From assembly GCA_028673005.1 (NCBI GenBank), contig CM054120.1, positions 71,411,533 to 71,475,532 on the forward strand: DNA of 64,000 bases. Direction: 5' to 3'. Of the stretch, positions 33,833 through 46,197 are shown piece after piece. The number at the start of each line of letters is the position of its first letter. Positions within the stretch are counted from its first letter, which is position 1. Position numbers and translations under genes: made by a program. The notes beneath the pieces are model-generated. The model was not told the DNA's origin. It saw only the letters and a list, made by a program, of their open reading frames with translations, and did not search any database. This DNA is from Tanypteryx hageni. Taxonomy: Eukaryota > Arthropoda > Insecta > Odonata > Petaluridae.

Positions 33833-34289
33833 AATTCGACAGCATTTAAAAATGCTCTTACATTATTTCAAGAAAATAATAATTAAAAGGTCATGGAAAA
33901 TTTAATGCTGAGACGTTAAAATTGATAAATAGATCAAGATGTGGGGTTCCTGATGATATTGTTAGTTTTGCTACCCATAGGTATAAATGGCAAACTACGC
34001 TTTTAAAATGGTATTATGCGTTAGGCAATGAAGAATTTTTAAATTTTGCTAAAGCCGCATATGAAATGTGGCAATAAAATACAAATCTTCTATTTAAATA
34101 TATCAATCAAAATCCAGATATAATTATTTCTTATAAACGAGGGGACCACGAATTAAAAAAAAAATCCATATAGCTCTACTAATTTTGATGGTAAGGCAGG
34201 AATGCTAGCTTATTCAGAATACCCAAACATGGATAATACGCCTATTGAAATACATATTGATCAAGATGAATTATTGTATTTAAAGATAT
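33833..34289 (+). pseudogene. MMP-like fragment, unit 10
   Basis: Has the one-base A-run deletion after ENNN; switch segment intact; otherwise matches unit 4. Confidence 0.7.
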
Positions 34290-34925
34290 GTAAACTCTAC
34301 CGGGTCCCACGCTGCAGGAAAATGGAACGGAGTCAATGAACGCGCCGGTAATCTTCCAAAAAGGCTTTATTTCCTCTTATGATCTAATCTCTTCCACATG
34401 ACTTCCACCCATCCTCTACACACAACATTGTCTTTCATCCCGCATTTCCATTGCCACTCGCAAAGTGTATCTCGCCATTCTTTGCTGTCATCACATGACC
34501 AGCCCTTACCATTGGCTACCTTGAGTGGCTTCATTGGAATGGCTCCGGCAGAAATTCCCACACTTGCGGCTCCCAGTGTTAACCGATGCGAGGGTGGAAG
34601 TATCATGTAGCCAAGATTACATAATGCAGCCAAAAGCAGGTGGCCAGCTAGCAGAAAGTGCTGCCTCCACTACACGAAAATTACAAACCGAAATTGTAAA
34701 TGCAATTTATTGAATTCAAGTCTAACTGAAAGTAATATATATAACGGAAGAGATTTTAGTACTCATCACTGTGACGTATTGTGTACACAGTTCCTCCTCT
34801 AATTTGATTGGACGATGAATGGGCTAGAACGAATAATCAAAGCCTGAGTAACACATTAGGAGCTGTACATGAAAGTAAACTAATATATAACATAATAATG
34901 AATATAATCCTCCATTAACCACAGG

Positions 34926-36011
34926 ACACCAGTTGGACAGGTCTGGAATAGGGTTAATAAAGTGTCAGGCATATACCATTCTAAAAGCGTGCCAAGTCTA
35001 GAGATTGGAAGTCAACTTATAACATCTTCTGTTGCCATTGGCGAAGTATTAGGCCTCCATTATGCCAAGGTTAGCAGCACGGCCGAGCACGATCCTTCTT
35101 TCATTCGAATCAAAGAGAGAATGGAAAGAACTGTACTAAACCTTGGCAAAGTCAGCAGTCCAGCATCCTACAATGAACCTTTTTCACAGTGGGAGTTGAA
35201 GTCGGTGATTGGGGATTTTAAGGATTCTTGTCCTGGCTTGGACAGTATCCATAATGCCTTCCTCAATCATCTGCCCATAGGTGCCGAACAGGACCTACAG
35301 AAAACCCTCAATCAACTTCGGGCTGAGGGAGCTTTCCCAGAATCATTGCGGGAATCGGCAATTGTCCCTATCCCGAAATAGGGAAAGGACAAGAGCCAGC
35401 CATCTAGCTATACCGCAATCTCCTTGACCAGCTGCCTGTGCAAACTGATGGAGATAATGGTCAACGGACGTCTAGTTTGGTGCCTTGTCAGCAGCAACCT
35501 TATCTCAAATGTCCAGTGTGGTTTATGACGTAGCAGGTCTACAGTGGACCACATGGTCAGGATCGACAGCTTTATCCAAGAGGCCTTTCTTCTATGCTAG
35601 CATGTCATAGGAGTCCTATGTGACATAAATAATTGGTACGAGAATACCTGGCGATACAAGATTGTATGCACTCTTAAAGAATGGGGTTTTTAAGGTAGAC
35701 TACCAATTTTTATCCAAAACTTTTTAATGGAGCGTACTTTTAGAATTCCTATCACAGTCTTTTGTCTAAGAAACTGGTGCCCCTCAGGGTTTTGTTTTAA
35801 GTGTAATGCTATTCGTAATAGCTATGAATGATGATGTGGACTGCATTAAATCACCGGCTCATAGATTGTTGACGGCCTTGCTATTTTCTGCAGGTCATCG
35901 AATTTGAGGATGGCTGAAAGGCAAATTCAGTTGACACATAACCGGCTTTATATATGGTCTTGTGAAACTGAATTCCACTTCTCCAAAGAGAAGACCAAGT
36001 GTATGTATACT
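34926..36011 (+). pseudogene. I-clade ORF2 fragment, unit 11
   Basis: Open 34962-35381; the translation is identical to unit 5 (18376-18795). Confidence 0.84.
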
Positions 36012-36037
36012 CCCAATAATGATACTCAAATTTCGCA

Positions 36038-36484
36038 TTTAAAAATGCTCTTACATTATTTCAAGAAAATAATAATTAAAAAGGTCATGGAAAATTTAAT
36101 GCTGAGACGTTAAAATTGATAAATAGATCAAGATGTGGGGTTCCTGATGATATTGTTAGTTTTGCTACCCATAGGTATATATGGCAAACTACGCTTTTAA
36201 AATGGTATTATGCGTTAGGCAATGAAGAATTTTTAAATTTTGCTAAAGCCGCGTAAGAAATGTGGCAATAAAATACAAATCTTCTATTTAAATATATCAA
36301 TCAAAATCCAGATATAATTATTTCTTATAAACGAGGGGACCACGAATTAAAAAAAAAAATCCATATAGCTCTACTAATTTTGATGGTAAGGCAGGAATGC
36401 TAGCTTATTCAGAATACCCAAACATGGATAATACGCCTATTGAAATACATATTGATCAAGATGAATTATTGTATTTAAAGATAT
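36038..36484 (+). pseudogene. MMP-like fragment, unit 11 (extra stop)
   Basis: A private TAA replaces the tyrosine before EMWQ (GCGTAAGAAATG near 36252), in addition to the shared lesions. This distinguishes it from its twin, unit 5. Confidence 0.68.
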
Positions 36485-36561
36485 GTAAACTCTACCGGGT
36501 CCCACGCTGCAGGAAAATGGAACGGAGTCAATGAACGCGCCGGTAATCTTCCAAAAAGGCT

Positions 36562-36801
36562 TTATTTCCTCTTATGATCTAATCTCTTCCACATGACTTC
36601 CACCCATCCTCTACACACAACATTGTCTTTCATCCCGCATTTCCATTGCCCCTCGCAAAGTACCTCTCGCCATTCTTTGCCGTCATCACATGACCAGCCC
36701 TTACCATTGGCTACCTCGAGTGGCTTCATTGGAATGGCTCCGGCAGAAATTCCCACACTTGCGGCTCCCAGTGTTAACCGATGCGAGGGTGGAAGTATCA
36801 T
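36562..36801 (-). other. Open frame in module B of unknown function (representative copy)
   Basis: On the minus strand an ATG-started frame of 79 codons begins MILPPSHRLTLGAASVGIS, is rich in Trp and Cys toward its end (GWSCDDGKEW, CEGQWKCGMKDN) and finishes KRLDHKRK, with its TAA inside an AATAAA. Equivalent frames exist in the other copies of module B; units 1-4 carry a small insertion that changes the C-terminal half. I do not recognise the product. The opposite strand is also open, so array homogenisation alone could explain the conservation. It may be a remnant of a host or element gene captured in the repeat. Confidence 0.3.
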
Positions 36802-37121
36802 GTAGCCAAGATTACATAATGCAGCCAAAGGCAGGTGGCCAGCTAGGAGAAAGTGCTGCCTCCACTACACGAAAATTACAACCTGAAATTGTAAATGCAA
36901 TTTATTGAATTCAAGTCTATCTGAAGGTAATATATATAACGGAAGAGATTTTAGTACTCATCACTGTGACGTATTGTGTACACAGTTCCTCCTCTAATTT
37001 GATTGGACGATGAATGGGCTAGAACGAATAATCAAAGCATGAGTAAACACATTAGGAGCTGTACATGAAAGTAAACTAATATATAACATAATAATGAATG
37101 TAATCCTCCATTAACCACAGG

Positions 37122-38207
37122 ACTCCAGTTGGACAGTTCTGGAATAGGGTTAATAAAGTCTCAGGCATATACCATTCTAAAAGCGTGCCAAGTCTAGAGA
37201 TTGGAAGTCAACTTATAACATCTTCTGTTGCCATTGGCGAAGTATTAGGCCTCCATTATGCCAAGGTTAGCAGCACGGCCGAGCACGATCCTTCTTTCAT
37301 TCGAATCAAAGTGAGAATGGAAAGAACTGTACTAAACCTTGGCAAAGTCAGCAGTCCAGCATCCTACAATGAACCTTTTTCACAGTGGGAGTTGAAGTCG
37401 GTGATTGGGGATTTTAAGGATTCTTGTCCTGGCTTGGACAGTATCCATAATGCCTTCCTCAATCATCTGCCCATAGGTGCCGAACAGGACCTACAGAAAA
37501 CCCTCAATCAACTTCGGGCTGAGGGAGCTTTCCCAGAATCATTGCGGGAATCGGCAATTGTCCCTATCCCGAAATAGGGAAAGGACAAGAGCCAGCCATC
37601 TAGCTATACCGCAATCTCCTTGACCAGCTGCCTGTGCAAACTGATGGAGATAATGGTCAACAGACGTCTAGTTTGGTGCCTTGTCAGCAGCAACCTTATC
37701 TCAAATGTCCAGTGTGGTTTATGACGTAGCAGGTCTACAGTGGACCACATGGTCAGGATCGACAGCTTTATCCAAGAGGCCTTTCTTCTATGCTAGCATG
37801 TCATAGGAGTCCTATTTGACATAAATAATTGGTACGAGAATACCTGGCGATACAAGATTGTATGCACTCTTAAAGAATGGGGTTTTTAAGGTAGACTACC
37901 AATTTTTATCCAAAACTTTTTAATGGAGCGTACTTTTAGAGTTCCTATCACAGTCTTTTGTCTAAGAATATGGTGCCCCTCAGGGTTTTGTTTTAAGTGT
38001 AATGCTATTCGTAATAGCTATGAATGATGATGTGGACTGCATTAAATCACCGGCTCATAGATTGTTGACGGCCTTGCTATTTTCTGCAGGTCATCGAATT
38101 TGAGGATGGCTGAAAGGCAAATTCAGTTGACACATAACCGGCTTTATATATGGTCTTGTGAAACTGAATTTCACTTCTCCAAAGAGAAGACCAAGTGTAT
38201 GTATACT
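37122..38207 (+). pseudogene. I-clade ORF2 fragment, unit 12
   Basis: Open 37185-37577; RIKVRMERT type. Confidence 0.84.
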
Positions 38208-38237
38208 CCCAATAATGATACTCAAATTTCGCATGTA

Positions 38238-38695
38238 AATTCGACAGCATTTAAAAATGCTCTTACATTATTTCAAGAAAATAATAATTAAAAAGGTCAT
38301 GGAAAATTTAATGCTGAGACGTTAAAATTGATAAATAGATCAAGATGTGGGGTTCCTGATGATATTGTTAGTTTTGCTACCCATAGGTATAAATGGTAAA
38401 CTACGCTTTTAAAATCTTATTATGCATTAGGTAATGAAGAATTTTTAAATTTTGCTAAAGCCGCGTATGAAATGTGGCAATAAAATACAAATTTTCTATT
38501 TAAATATATCAATCAAAATCCAGATATAATTATTTCTTATAAACGAGGGGACCACGAATTAAAAAAAAAATCCATATAGCTCTACTAATTTTGATGGTAA
38601 GGCAGGAATGCTAGCTTATTCAGAATACCCAAACATGGATAATACGCCTATTGAAATACATATTGATCAAGATGAATTATTGTATTTAAAGATAT
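38238..38695 (+). pseudogene. MMP-like fragment, unit 12 (extra stop)
   Basis: TAA replaces the glutamine after YKW (AAATGGTAAACTACG near 38397), a lesion shared only with unit 13. Confidence 0.68.
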
Positions 38696-39331
38696 ATAAA
38701 CTCTACCGGGTCTCACGCGGCAGGAAAATGGAACGGAGTCAATGAACGCGCCGGTAATCTTCCAAAAAGGCTTTATTTCCTCTTATGATCTAATCTCTTC
38801 CACATGACTTCTACCCATTCTCTACACACAACATTGTCTTTCATCCTGCATTTCCATTGCCCCTCGCAAAGTACCTCTCGCCATTCTTTGCCGTCATCAC
38901 ATGACCAGCCCTTACCATTGGCTACCTCGAGTGGCTTCATTGGAATGGCTCCGGCAGAAATTCCCACACTTGCGGCTCCCAGTGTTAACCGATGCGAGGG
39001 TGGAAGTATCATGTAGCCAAGATTACATAATGCAGCCAAAGGCAGGTGGCCAGCTAGCAGAAAGTGCTGCCTCCACTACACGAAAATTACAAACCGAAAT
39101 TGTAAATGCAATTTATTGAATTCAAGTCTAACTGAAGGTAATATATATAACGGAAGAGATTTTAGTACTCATCACTGTGACGTATTGTGTACACAGTTCC
39201 TCCTCTAATTTAATTGGATGATGAATGGGCTAGAACGAATAATCAAAGCATGAGTAACACATTAGGAGCTGTACATGAAAGTAAACTAATATATAACATA
39301 ATAATGAATGTAATCGTCCATTAACCACAGG

Positions 39332-40417
39332 ACTCCAGTTGGAAAGGTCTGGAATAGGGTTAATAAAGTCTCAGGCATATACCATTCTAAAAGCGTGACA
39401 AGTCTAGAGATTGGAAGTCGACTTATAACATCTTCTGTTGCCATTGGCGAAGTATTAGGCCTCCATTATGCCAAGGTTAGCAGCACGGCCGAGCACGATC
39501 CTTCTTTCATTCGAATCAAAGTGAGAATGGAAAGAACTGTACTAAACCTTGGCAAAGTCAGCAGTCCAGCATCATACAATGAACCTTTTTCACAGTGGGA
39601 GTTGAAGTCGGTGATTGGGGATGTAAAGGATTCTTGTCCTGGCTTGGACAGTATCCATAATGCCTTCCTCAATCATCTGCCCATAGGTGCCGAACAGGAC
39701 CTACAGAAAACCCTCAATCAACTTCGGGCTGAGGGAGCTTTCCCAGAATCATTGCGGGAATCGGCAATTGTCCCTATCCCGAAATAGGGAAAGGACAAGA
39801 GCCAGCCATCTAGCTATACCGCAATCTCCTTGACCAGCTGCCTGTGCAAACTGATGGAGATAATGGTCAACAGACGTCTAGTTTGGTGCCTTGTCAGCAG
39901 CAACCTTATCTCAAATGTCCAGTGTGGTTTATGACGTAGCAGGTCTACAGTGGACCACATGGTCAGGATCGACAGCTTTATCCAAGAGGCCTTTCTTCTA
40001 TGCTAGCATGTCATAGGAGTCCTATTTGACATAAATAATTGGTACGAGAATACCTGGCGATACAAGATTGTATGCACTCTTAAAGAATGGGGTTTTTAAG
40101 GTAGACTACCAATTTTTATCCAAAACTTTTTAATGGAGCGTACTTTTAGAGTTCCTATCACAGTCTTTTGTCTAAGAATATGGTGCCCCTCAGGGTTTTG
40201 TTTTAAGTGTAATGCTATTCGTAATAGCTATGAATGATGATGTGGACTGCATTAAATCACCGGCTCATAGATTGTTGACGGCCTTGCTATTTTCTGCAGG
40301 TCATCGAATTTGAGGATGGCTGAAAGGCAAATTCAGTTGACACATAACCGGCTTTATATATGGTCTTGTGAAACTGAATTTCACTTCTCCAAAGAGAAGA
40401 CCAAGTGTATGTATACT
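39332..40417 (+). pseudogene. I-clade ORF2 fragment, unit 13
   Basis: Open 39395-39787; GDVKD instead of GDFKD, LQKTL near the end. Confidence 0.84.
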
Positions 40418-40447
40418 CCCAATAATGATACTCAAATTTCGCATGTA

Positions 40448-40905
40448 AATTCGACAGCATTTAAAAATGCTCTTACATTATTTCAAGAAAATAATAATTA
40501 AAAAGGTCATGGAAAATTTAATGCTGAGACGTTAAAATTGATAAATAGATCAAGATGTGGGGTTCCTGATGATATTGTTAGTTTTGCTACCCATAGGTAT
40601 AAATGGTAAACTACGCTTTTAAAATCTTATTATGCATTAGGTAATGAAGAATTTTTAAATTTTGCTAAAGCCGCGTATGAAATGTGGCAATAAAATACAA
40701 ATTTTCTATTTAAATATATCAATCAAAATCCAGATATAATTATTTCTTATAAACGAGGGGACCACGAATTAAAAAAAAAATCCATATAGCTCTACTAATT
40801 TTGATGGTAAGGCAGGAATGCTAGCTTATTCAGAATACCCAAACATGGATAATACGCCTATTGAAATACATATTGATCAAGATGAATTATTGTATTTAAA
40901 GATAT
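40448..40905 (+). pseudogene. MMP-like fragment, unit 13
   Basis: Same extra TAA after YKW as unit 12. Confidence 0.68.
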
Positions 40906-41541
40906 ATAAACTCTACCGGGTCTCACGCGGCAGGAAAATGGAACGGAGTCAATGAACGCGCCGGTAATCTTCCAAAAAGGCTTTATTTCCTCTTATGATC
41001 TAATCTCTTCCACATGACTTCTACCCATTCTCTACACACAACATTGTCTTTCATCCTGCATTTCCATTGCCCCTCGCAAAGTACCTCTCGCCATTCTTTG
41101 CCGTCATCACATGACCAGCCCTTACCATTGGCTACCTCGAGTGGCTTCATTGGAATGGCTCCGGCAGAAATTCCCACACTTGCGGCTCCCAGTGTTAACC
41201 GATGCGAGGGTGGAAGTATCATGTAGCCAAGATTACATAATGCAGCCAAAGGCAGGTGGCCAGCTAGCAGAAAGTGCTGCCTCCACTACACGAAAATTAC
41301 AAACCGAAATTGTAAATGCAATTTATTGAATTCAAGTCTAACTGAAGGTAATATATATAACGGAAGAGATTTTAGTACTCATCACTGTGACGTATTGTGT
41401 ACACAGTTCCTCCTCTAATTTAATTGGATGATGAATGGGCTAGAACGAATAATCAAAGCATGAGTAACACATTAGGAGCTGTACATGAAAGTAAACTAAT
41501 ATATAACATAATAATGAATGTAATCGTCCATTAACCACAGG

Positions 41542-42627
41542 ACTCCAGTTGGAAAGGTCTGGAATAGGGTTAATAAAGTCTCAGGCATATACCATTCTAA
41601 AAGCGTGACAAGTCTAGAGATTGGAAGTCGACTTATAACATCTTCTGTTGCCATTGGCGAAGTATTAGGCCTCCATTATGCCAAGGTTAGCAGCACGGCC
41701 GAGCACGATCCTTCTTTCATTCGAATCAAAGTGAGAATGGAAAGAACTGTACTAAACCTTGGCAAAGTCAGCAGTCCAGCATCATACAATGAACCTTTTT
41801 CACAGTGGGAGTTGAAGTCGGTGATTGGGGATGTAAAGGATTCTTGTCCTGGCTTGGACAGTATCCATAATGCCTTCCTCAATCATCTGCCCATAGGTGC
41901 CGAACAGGACCTACTGAAAACCCTTAATCAACTTCGGGCTGAGGGAGCTTTCCCTGAATCATTGCGGGAATCGGCAATTGTCCCTATCCCGAAATAGGGA
42001 AAGGACAAGAGCCAGCCATCCAGCTATACCGCAATCTCCTTGACCAGCTGCCTGTGCAAACTGATGGAGATAATGGTCAACGGACGTCTAGGTTGGTGCC
42101 TTGTCAGCAGCAGCCTTATCTCAAATGTCCAGTGTGGTTTATGACGTAGCAGGTCTACAGTGGACCACATGGTCAGGATCGACAGCTTTATCCAAGAGGC
42201 CTTTCTTATATGCTAGCATGTCATAGGAGTCCTATGTGACATAAATAATTGGTACGAGAATACCTGGCGATACAAGATTGTATGCACTCTTAAAGAATGG
42301 GGTTTTTAAGGTAGACTACCAATTTTTATCCAAAACTTTTTAATGGAGCGTACTTTTAGAGTTCCTATCACAGTCTTTTGTCTAAGAATATGGTGCCCCT
42401 CAGGGTTTTGTTTTAAGTGTAATGCTATTCGCAATAGCTATGAATGATGATGTGGACTGCATTAAATCGCCGGCTCATAGATTGTTGACGGCCATGCTAT
42501 TTTCTGCAGGTCATCGAATTTGAGGATGGCTGAAAGGCAAATTCAGTTGACACATAACCGGCTCCATATATGGTCTTGTGAAACTGAATTCCACTTCTCC
42601 AAAGAGAAGGCCAAGTGTATGTATACT
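41542..42627 (+). pseudogene. I-clade ORF2 fragment, unit 14
   Basis: Open 41605-41997; identical to unit 13 up to the LLKTL difference. Confidence 0.84.
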
Positions 42628-42657
42628 CCCAATAATGATACTCAAATTTCGCATGTA

Positions 42658-43115
42658 AATTCGACAGCATTTAAAAATGCTCTTACATTATTTCAAGAAA
42701 ATAATAATTAAAAGGTCATGGAAAATTTAATGCTGAGACGTTAAAATTGATAAATAGATCAAGATGTGGGGTTCCTGATGATATTGTTAGTTTTGCTACC
42801 CATAGGTATATATGGCAAACTACGCTTTTAAAATGGTATTATGCGTTAGGCAATGAAGAATTTTTAAATTTTGCTAAAGCCGCGTATGAAATGTGGCAAT
42901 AAAATACAAATCTTCTATTTAAATATATCAATCAAAATCCAGATATAATTATTTCTTATAAACGAGGGGACCACGAATTAAAAAAAAAAATCCATATAGC
43001 TCTACTAATTTTGATGGTAAGGCAGGAATGCTAGCTTATTCAGAATACCCAAACATGGATAATACGCCTATTGAAATACATATTGATCAAGATGAATTAT
43101 TGTATTTAAAGATAT
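42658..43115 (+). pseudogene. MMP-like fragment, unit 14
   Basis: A-run after ENNN shortened by one base; switch segment intact. Confidence 0.7.
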
Positions 43116-43700
43116 GTAAACTCTACCGGGTCCCACGCTGCAGGAAAATGGAACAGAGTCAATGAACGCGCCGGTAATCTTCCAAAAAGGCTTTATTTCC
43201 TCTTATGATCTAATCTCTTCCACATGACTTCCACCCATCCTCTACACACAACATTGTCTTTCATCCCGCATTTCCATTGCCACTCGCAAAGTGTCTCTTG
43301 CCATTCTTTGCCGTCATCACATGAACAGCCCTTACCATTGGCAACCTCGAGTGGCTTCATTGGAATGGCTCCGGCAGAAATTCCCACACTTGCGGCTCCC
43401 AGTGTTAACCGATGCGAGGGTGGAAGTATCATGTAGCCAAGATTACATAATGCAGCCAAAGGCAGGTGGCCAGCTAGCAGAAAGTGCTGCCTCCACTACA
43501 CGAAAATTACAAACCGAAATTGTAAAGGCAATGTATTCAATTCAAGTCTAACTGAAAGTATTATATTTAACGGAAGAGATTTTAGTACTCATCACTGTGA
43601 CGTATTGTGTACAAAGTTCCTCCTCTAATTTTATAGGACGATGAATGGGCTAGAACGAATAAACAAAGCATGAGTAACATATTAGGAGCTGTACATGAAA
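43116..43700 (+). repeat. 2.2-kb unit 15, truncated in module B
   Basis: Diverges more than other copies after about 43530 (GTAAAGGCAATGTATTCAATTC) and stops at GTACATGAAA, where the 1.25-kb array starts with no spacer. Confidence 0.9.
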
Positions 43701-44949
43701 GAATGTATCACATTTCCTAAAGAAAGGGTACGCAGCACCGAGTCAAAATAATTTTCAAGGACTGATAATTAGCTATTGGGGGGACGATAAAAAAAGCCCG
43801 TAAAATGTTTATCCTTCCCCGAAGTAAAATTAGGATTAACTTCTGCACAAACCTCAGTCAAACTATTTCACAGGCGGTTTCCAAATCCATTCTGCTCTTT
43901 GCGGGCAGGGAGGAGTTTATAGCCTCGATAACACCACCGTCTCTGCCAACACGATTGCGGCGAAAAATTTGATGGCTGCTTGAAAGGGAGAATTCACTAT
44001 CACAGACACTCGGGTGTAGCTATGTCTCAGCAAGCGCGATAACCTGGAAACTCGACAATTCACCAAAGTTTGAGGCAACAGAGGAGATTTTGTTTTCGAC
44101 ACTCCTTACGTTTTGATAGTACGCTCTGAAACTATTGGAATGCTGACAAAAATTGGGGCCGGGATTTACTTCCACGTCAACTGCGAGCAACAGTAGGAAA
44201 CGGGATAATTTGAGGAGATGGCAGGGCAAAGCAGGAGCAGCGGACGGTGGCGCTGTCGGGCTCCCACGACGGATGGACCTCAGGGATATAGCCTATGAAC
44301 TTGTGCTACTTACATCCTGCAAACCTCCTTCCACTTATCTCTCTGTTGAACTCTTCACTCGCAGACAAATATTCATTCTCAGTGATGTGATATAAATTGT
44401 GGATAACAATCCAACCTGCTTGCTTCAAACTGAGGCCATTCCGATACATAGGTGAGGGCAATTTCAGCGAATATCCAGAGGCACCTCGTCTTGGAAATCC
44501 TACGCGTTGGAACGAAATCGAGGATGGCGCCATTCAGGATCTCTTACAGTAGTGAGAATGTTTTGTGCGGGTGAACCAAGCTGCAGGAGGTCCCTGGGCA
44601 AGAAGTACAGGGCGTGGTTTATACCTTGCCATACGGCCTTATTCCTGTATCTGATGTGTCGGTTTGTAGGTTAGGAGTGCTGAGAATATTGAGGGGAGGA
44701 GAGGGATAGCGTACATTCCCTTGAGCACTGGTCGCTTTAAAAAATATTCAACCTGAGGAAACGGAACCCACATTGATGGAAGAAAAGATAAAATCCAGAG
44801 TTGCCAAATTACGGGTGAGGTTTAAATTACATTGTAGAAATCCGAGGCCGTGAATGAAAATCTCGATGAAAAATTGATCTTGGCGATTGCTGCCGATACC
44901 CTAGGTGGGAGATTCTCAGGCAGCGGATAGAGATTATAGTCTCCAAAAA
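43701..44949 (-). pseudogene. 1.25-kb unit 1: 2A-like + endonuclease remnant
   Basis: DVEVNPGP at 44155-44178 within an open frame 44020-44229. The first endonuclease residues follow to the TAG near 44017. Confidence 0.8.
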
Positions 44950-46197
44950 GAATGTATCACATTTCCTAAAGTAAGGGTACGCAGCACCGAGTCAAAATAA
45001 TTTTCAAGGACTGATAAGTGGCTATCGGGGGGACGATAAAAAAAGCCCGTAAAAAGTTTATCCTTCCCCGAAGTAAAATTAGGATTAACTTCTGTACAAA
45101 CCTCAGTCAAACTATTTCACAGGTGGTTTCCAAATCCATTCTGCTCTTTGCGGGCAGTGAGGAGTTTATAGCCTCGATAACACCACCGTCTCTGCCAACA
45201 CGATTGCGGCGAAAAATTTGATGGCTGCTTGAAAGGGAGAATTCACTATCACAGACACTCGGGTGTAGCTATGTCTCAGCAAGCGCGATAACCTGGAAAC
45301 TCGACAATTCACCAAAGTTTACGCAACAGAGGAGATTTTGTTTTCGACACTCCTTATGTTTTGATAGTACACTCTGAGACTATTGGAATGCTGACAAAAA
45401 TTGGGGCCGGGATTTACTTCCATGTCAACTGCGAGCAACAGTAGGAAACAGGATAATTTGAGGAGATGGCAGGGCAAAGCAGGAGCAGCGGACGGTGGCG
45501 CTGTCGGGCTCCCACGACGGATGGACCTCAGGGATATAGCCTATGAACTTGTGCTACTTACATCCTGCAAACCTCCTTCCACTTATCTCTCTGTTGAACT
45601 CTTCACTCGCAGACAAATATTCATTCTCAGTGATGTGATATAAATTGTGGATAACAATCCAACCTGCTTGCTTCAAACTGAGGCCATTCTGATACATAGG
45701 TGAGGGCAATTTCAGCGTATATCCAGAGGCATCTCATCTTGGAAATCCTACGCGTTGGAACGAAATCGAGGATGGCGCCATTCAGGATCTCGTACAGTAG
45801 TGAGAGTGCTTTGTGCGGGTGAACCGAGCTGCAGGAGGTCCCTGGGCAAGAAGTACAGGGCGTGGTTTATACCTTGCCATACGGCCTTATTCCTGGATCT
45901 GATGTGTCGGTTTTTAGGTTAGGAGTGCTGAGAATATTGAGGGGAGGAGAGGGATAGCGTACATTCCCTTGAGCATTGGTCGCTTTAAAAAATATTCAAC
46001 CTGAGGAAACGGAACCCACATTTATGGAAGAAAAGACAAAATCCAGAGTTGCCAAATTACGGGTGGGGTTTAAATTACATTGTAGAAATCCGAGGCCGTG
46101 AATGAAAATCTCGATGAAAAATTGATCTTGGCGATTGCTGCCGATACCCTAGGTGGGAGATTCTCAGGCAGCGGATAGAGATTATAGTCTCCAAAAA
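44950..46197 (-). pseudogene. 1.25-kb unit 2: 2A-like + endonuclease remnant
   Basis: DMEVNPGP at 45403-45426. A one-base loss (TTTACGCAAC near 45321) breaks the frame just after the YYQNVRS segment and makes the unit 1248 bp. Confidence 0.8.

Larger units (their letters stand above)
32081..34289 (+). repeat. 2.2-kb unit 10
   Basis: B about 32086-32714, RT about 32717-33802, MMP-like about 33833-34289. Its downstream half matches the part of unit 4 after piggyBac copy 1. Confidence 0.9.
34290..36484 (+). repeat. 2.2-kb unit 11
   Basis: B about 34295-34923, RT about 34926-36011, MMP-like about 36038-36484. Shares every diagnostic change of unit 5, including the 16-bp deletion. Confidence 0.9.
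36485..38695 (+). repeat. 2.2-kb unit 12
   Basis: B about 36490-37119, RT about 37122-38207, MMP-like about 38238-38695. Confidence 0.9.
38696..40905 (+). repeat. 2.2-kb unit 13
   Basis: B about 38701-39329, RT about 39332-40417, MMP-like about 40448-40905. Almost identical to unit 14 through B and most of RT (offset 2210 bp), with shared private changes THSLHTT, SFILHF and TSLEIGSRL: a very recent one-unit duplication. Confidence 0.92.
40906..43115 (+). repeat. 2.2-kb unit 14
   Basis: B about 40911-41539, RT about 41542-42627, MMP-like about 42658-43115. Begins as a copy of unit 13 but changes to the unit 4/7/10 type after about 41910 (LLKTL, then EKAKC), marking an exchange point. Confidence 0.9.
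1..43700 (+). repeat. 2.2-kb chimeric tandem array (satellite)
   Basis: The opening sequence recurs at 2221 and then about every 2.21 kb after allowing for three insertions. Unit lengths without insertions are 2194-2220 bp. Module order on the + strand is B, then an I-clade RT fragment, then an MMP-like fragment. Units differ by scattered substitutions and small indels, so this is a homogenised head-to-tail array. Units 1-4 share an extended GCAAAGTAC motif in module B that later units lack, which marks two subfamilies. Insertions are a LINE (2793-8532) and two piggyBac copies. The array stops at 43700 inside module B, where a different array begins. Confidence 0.95.
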
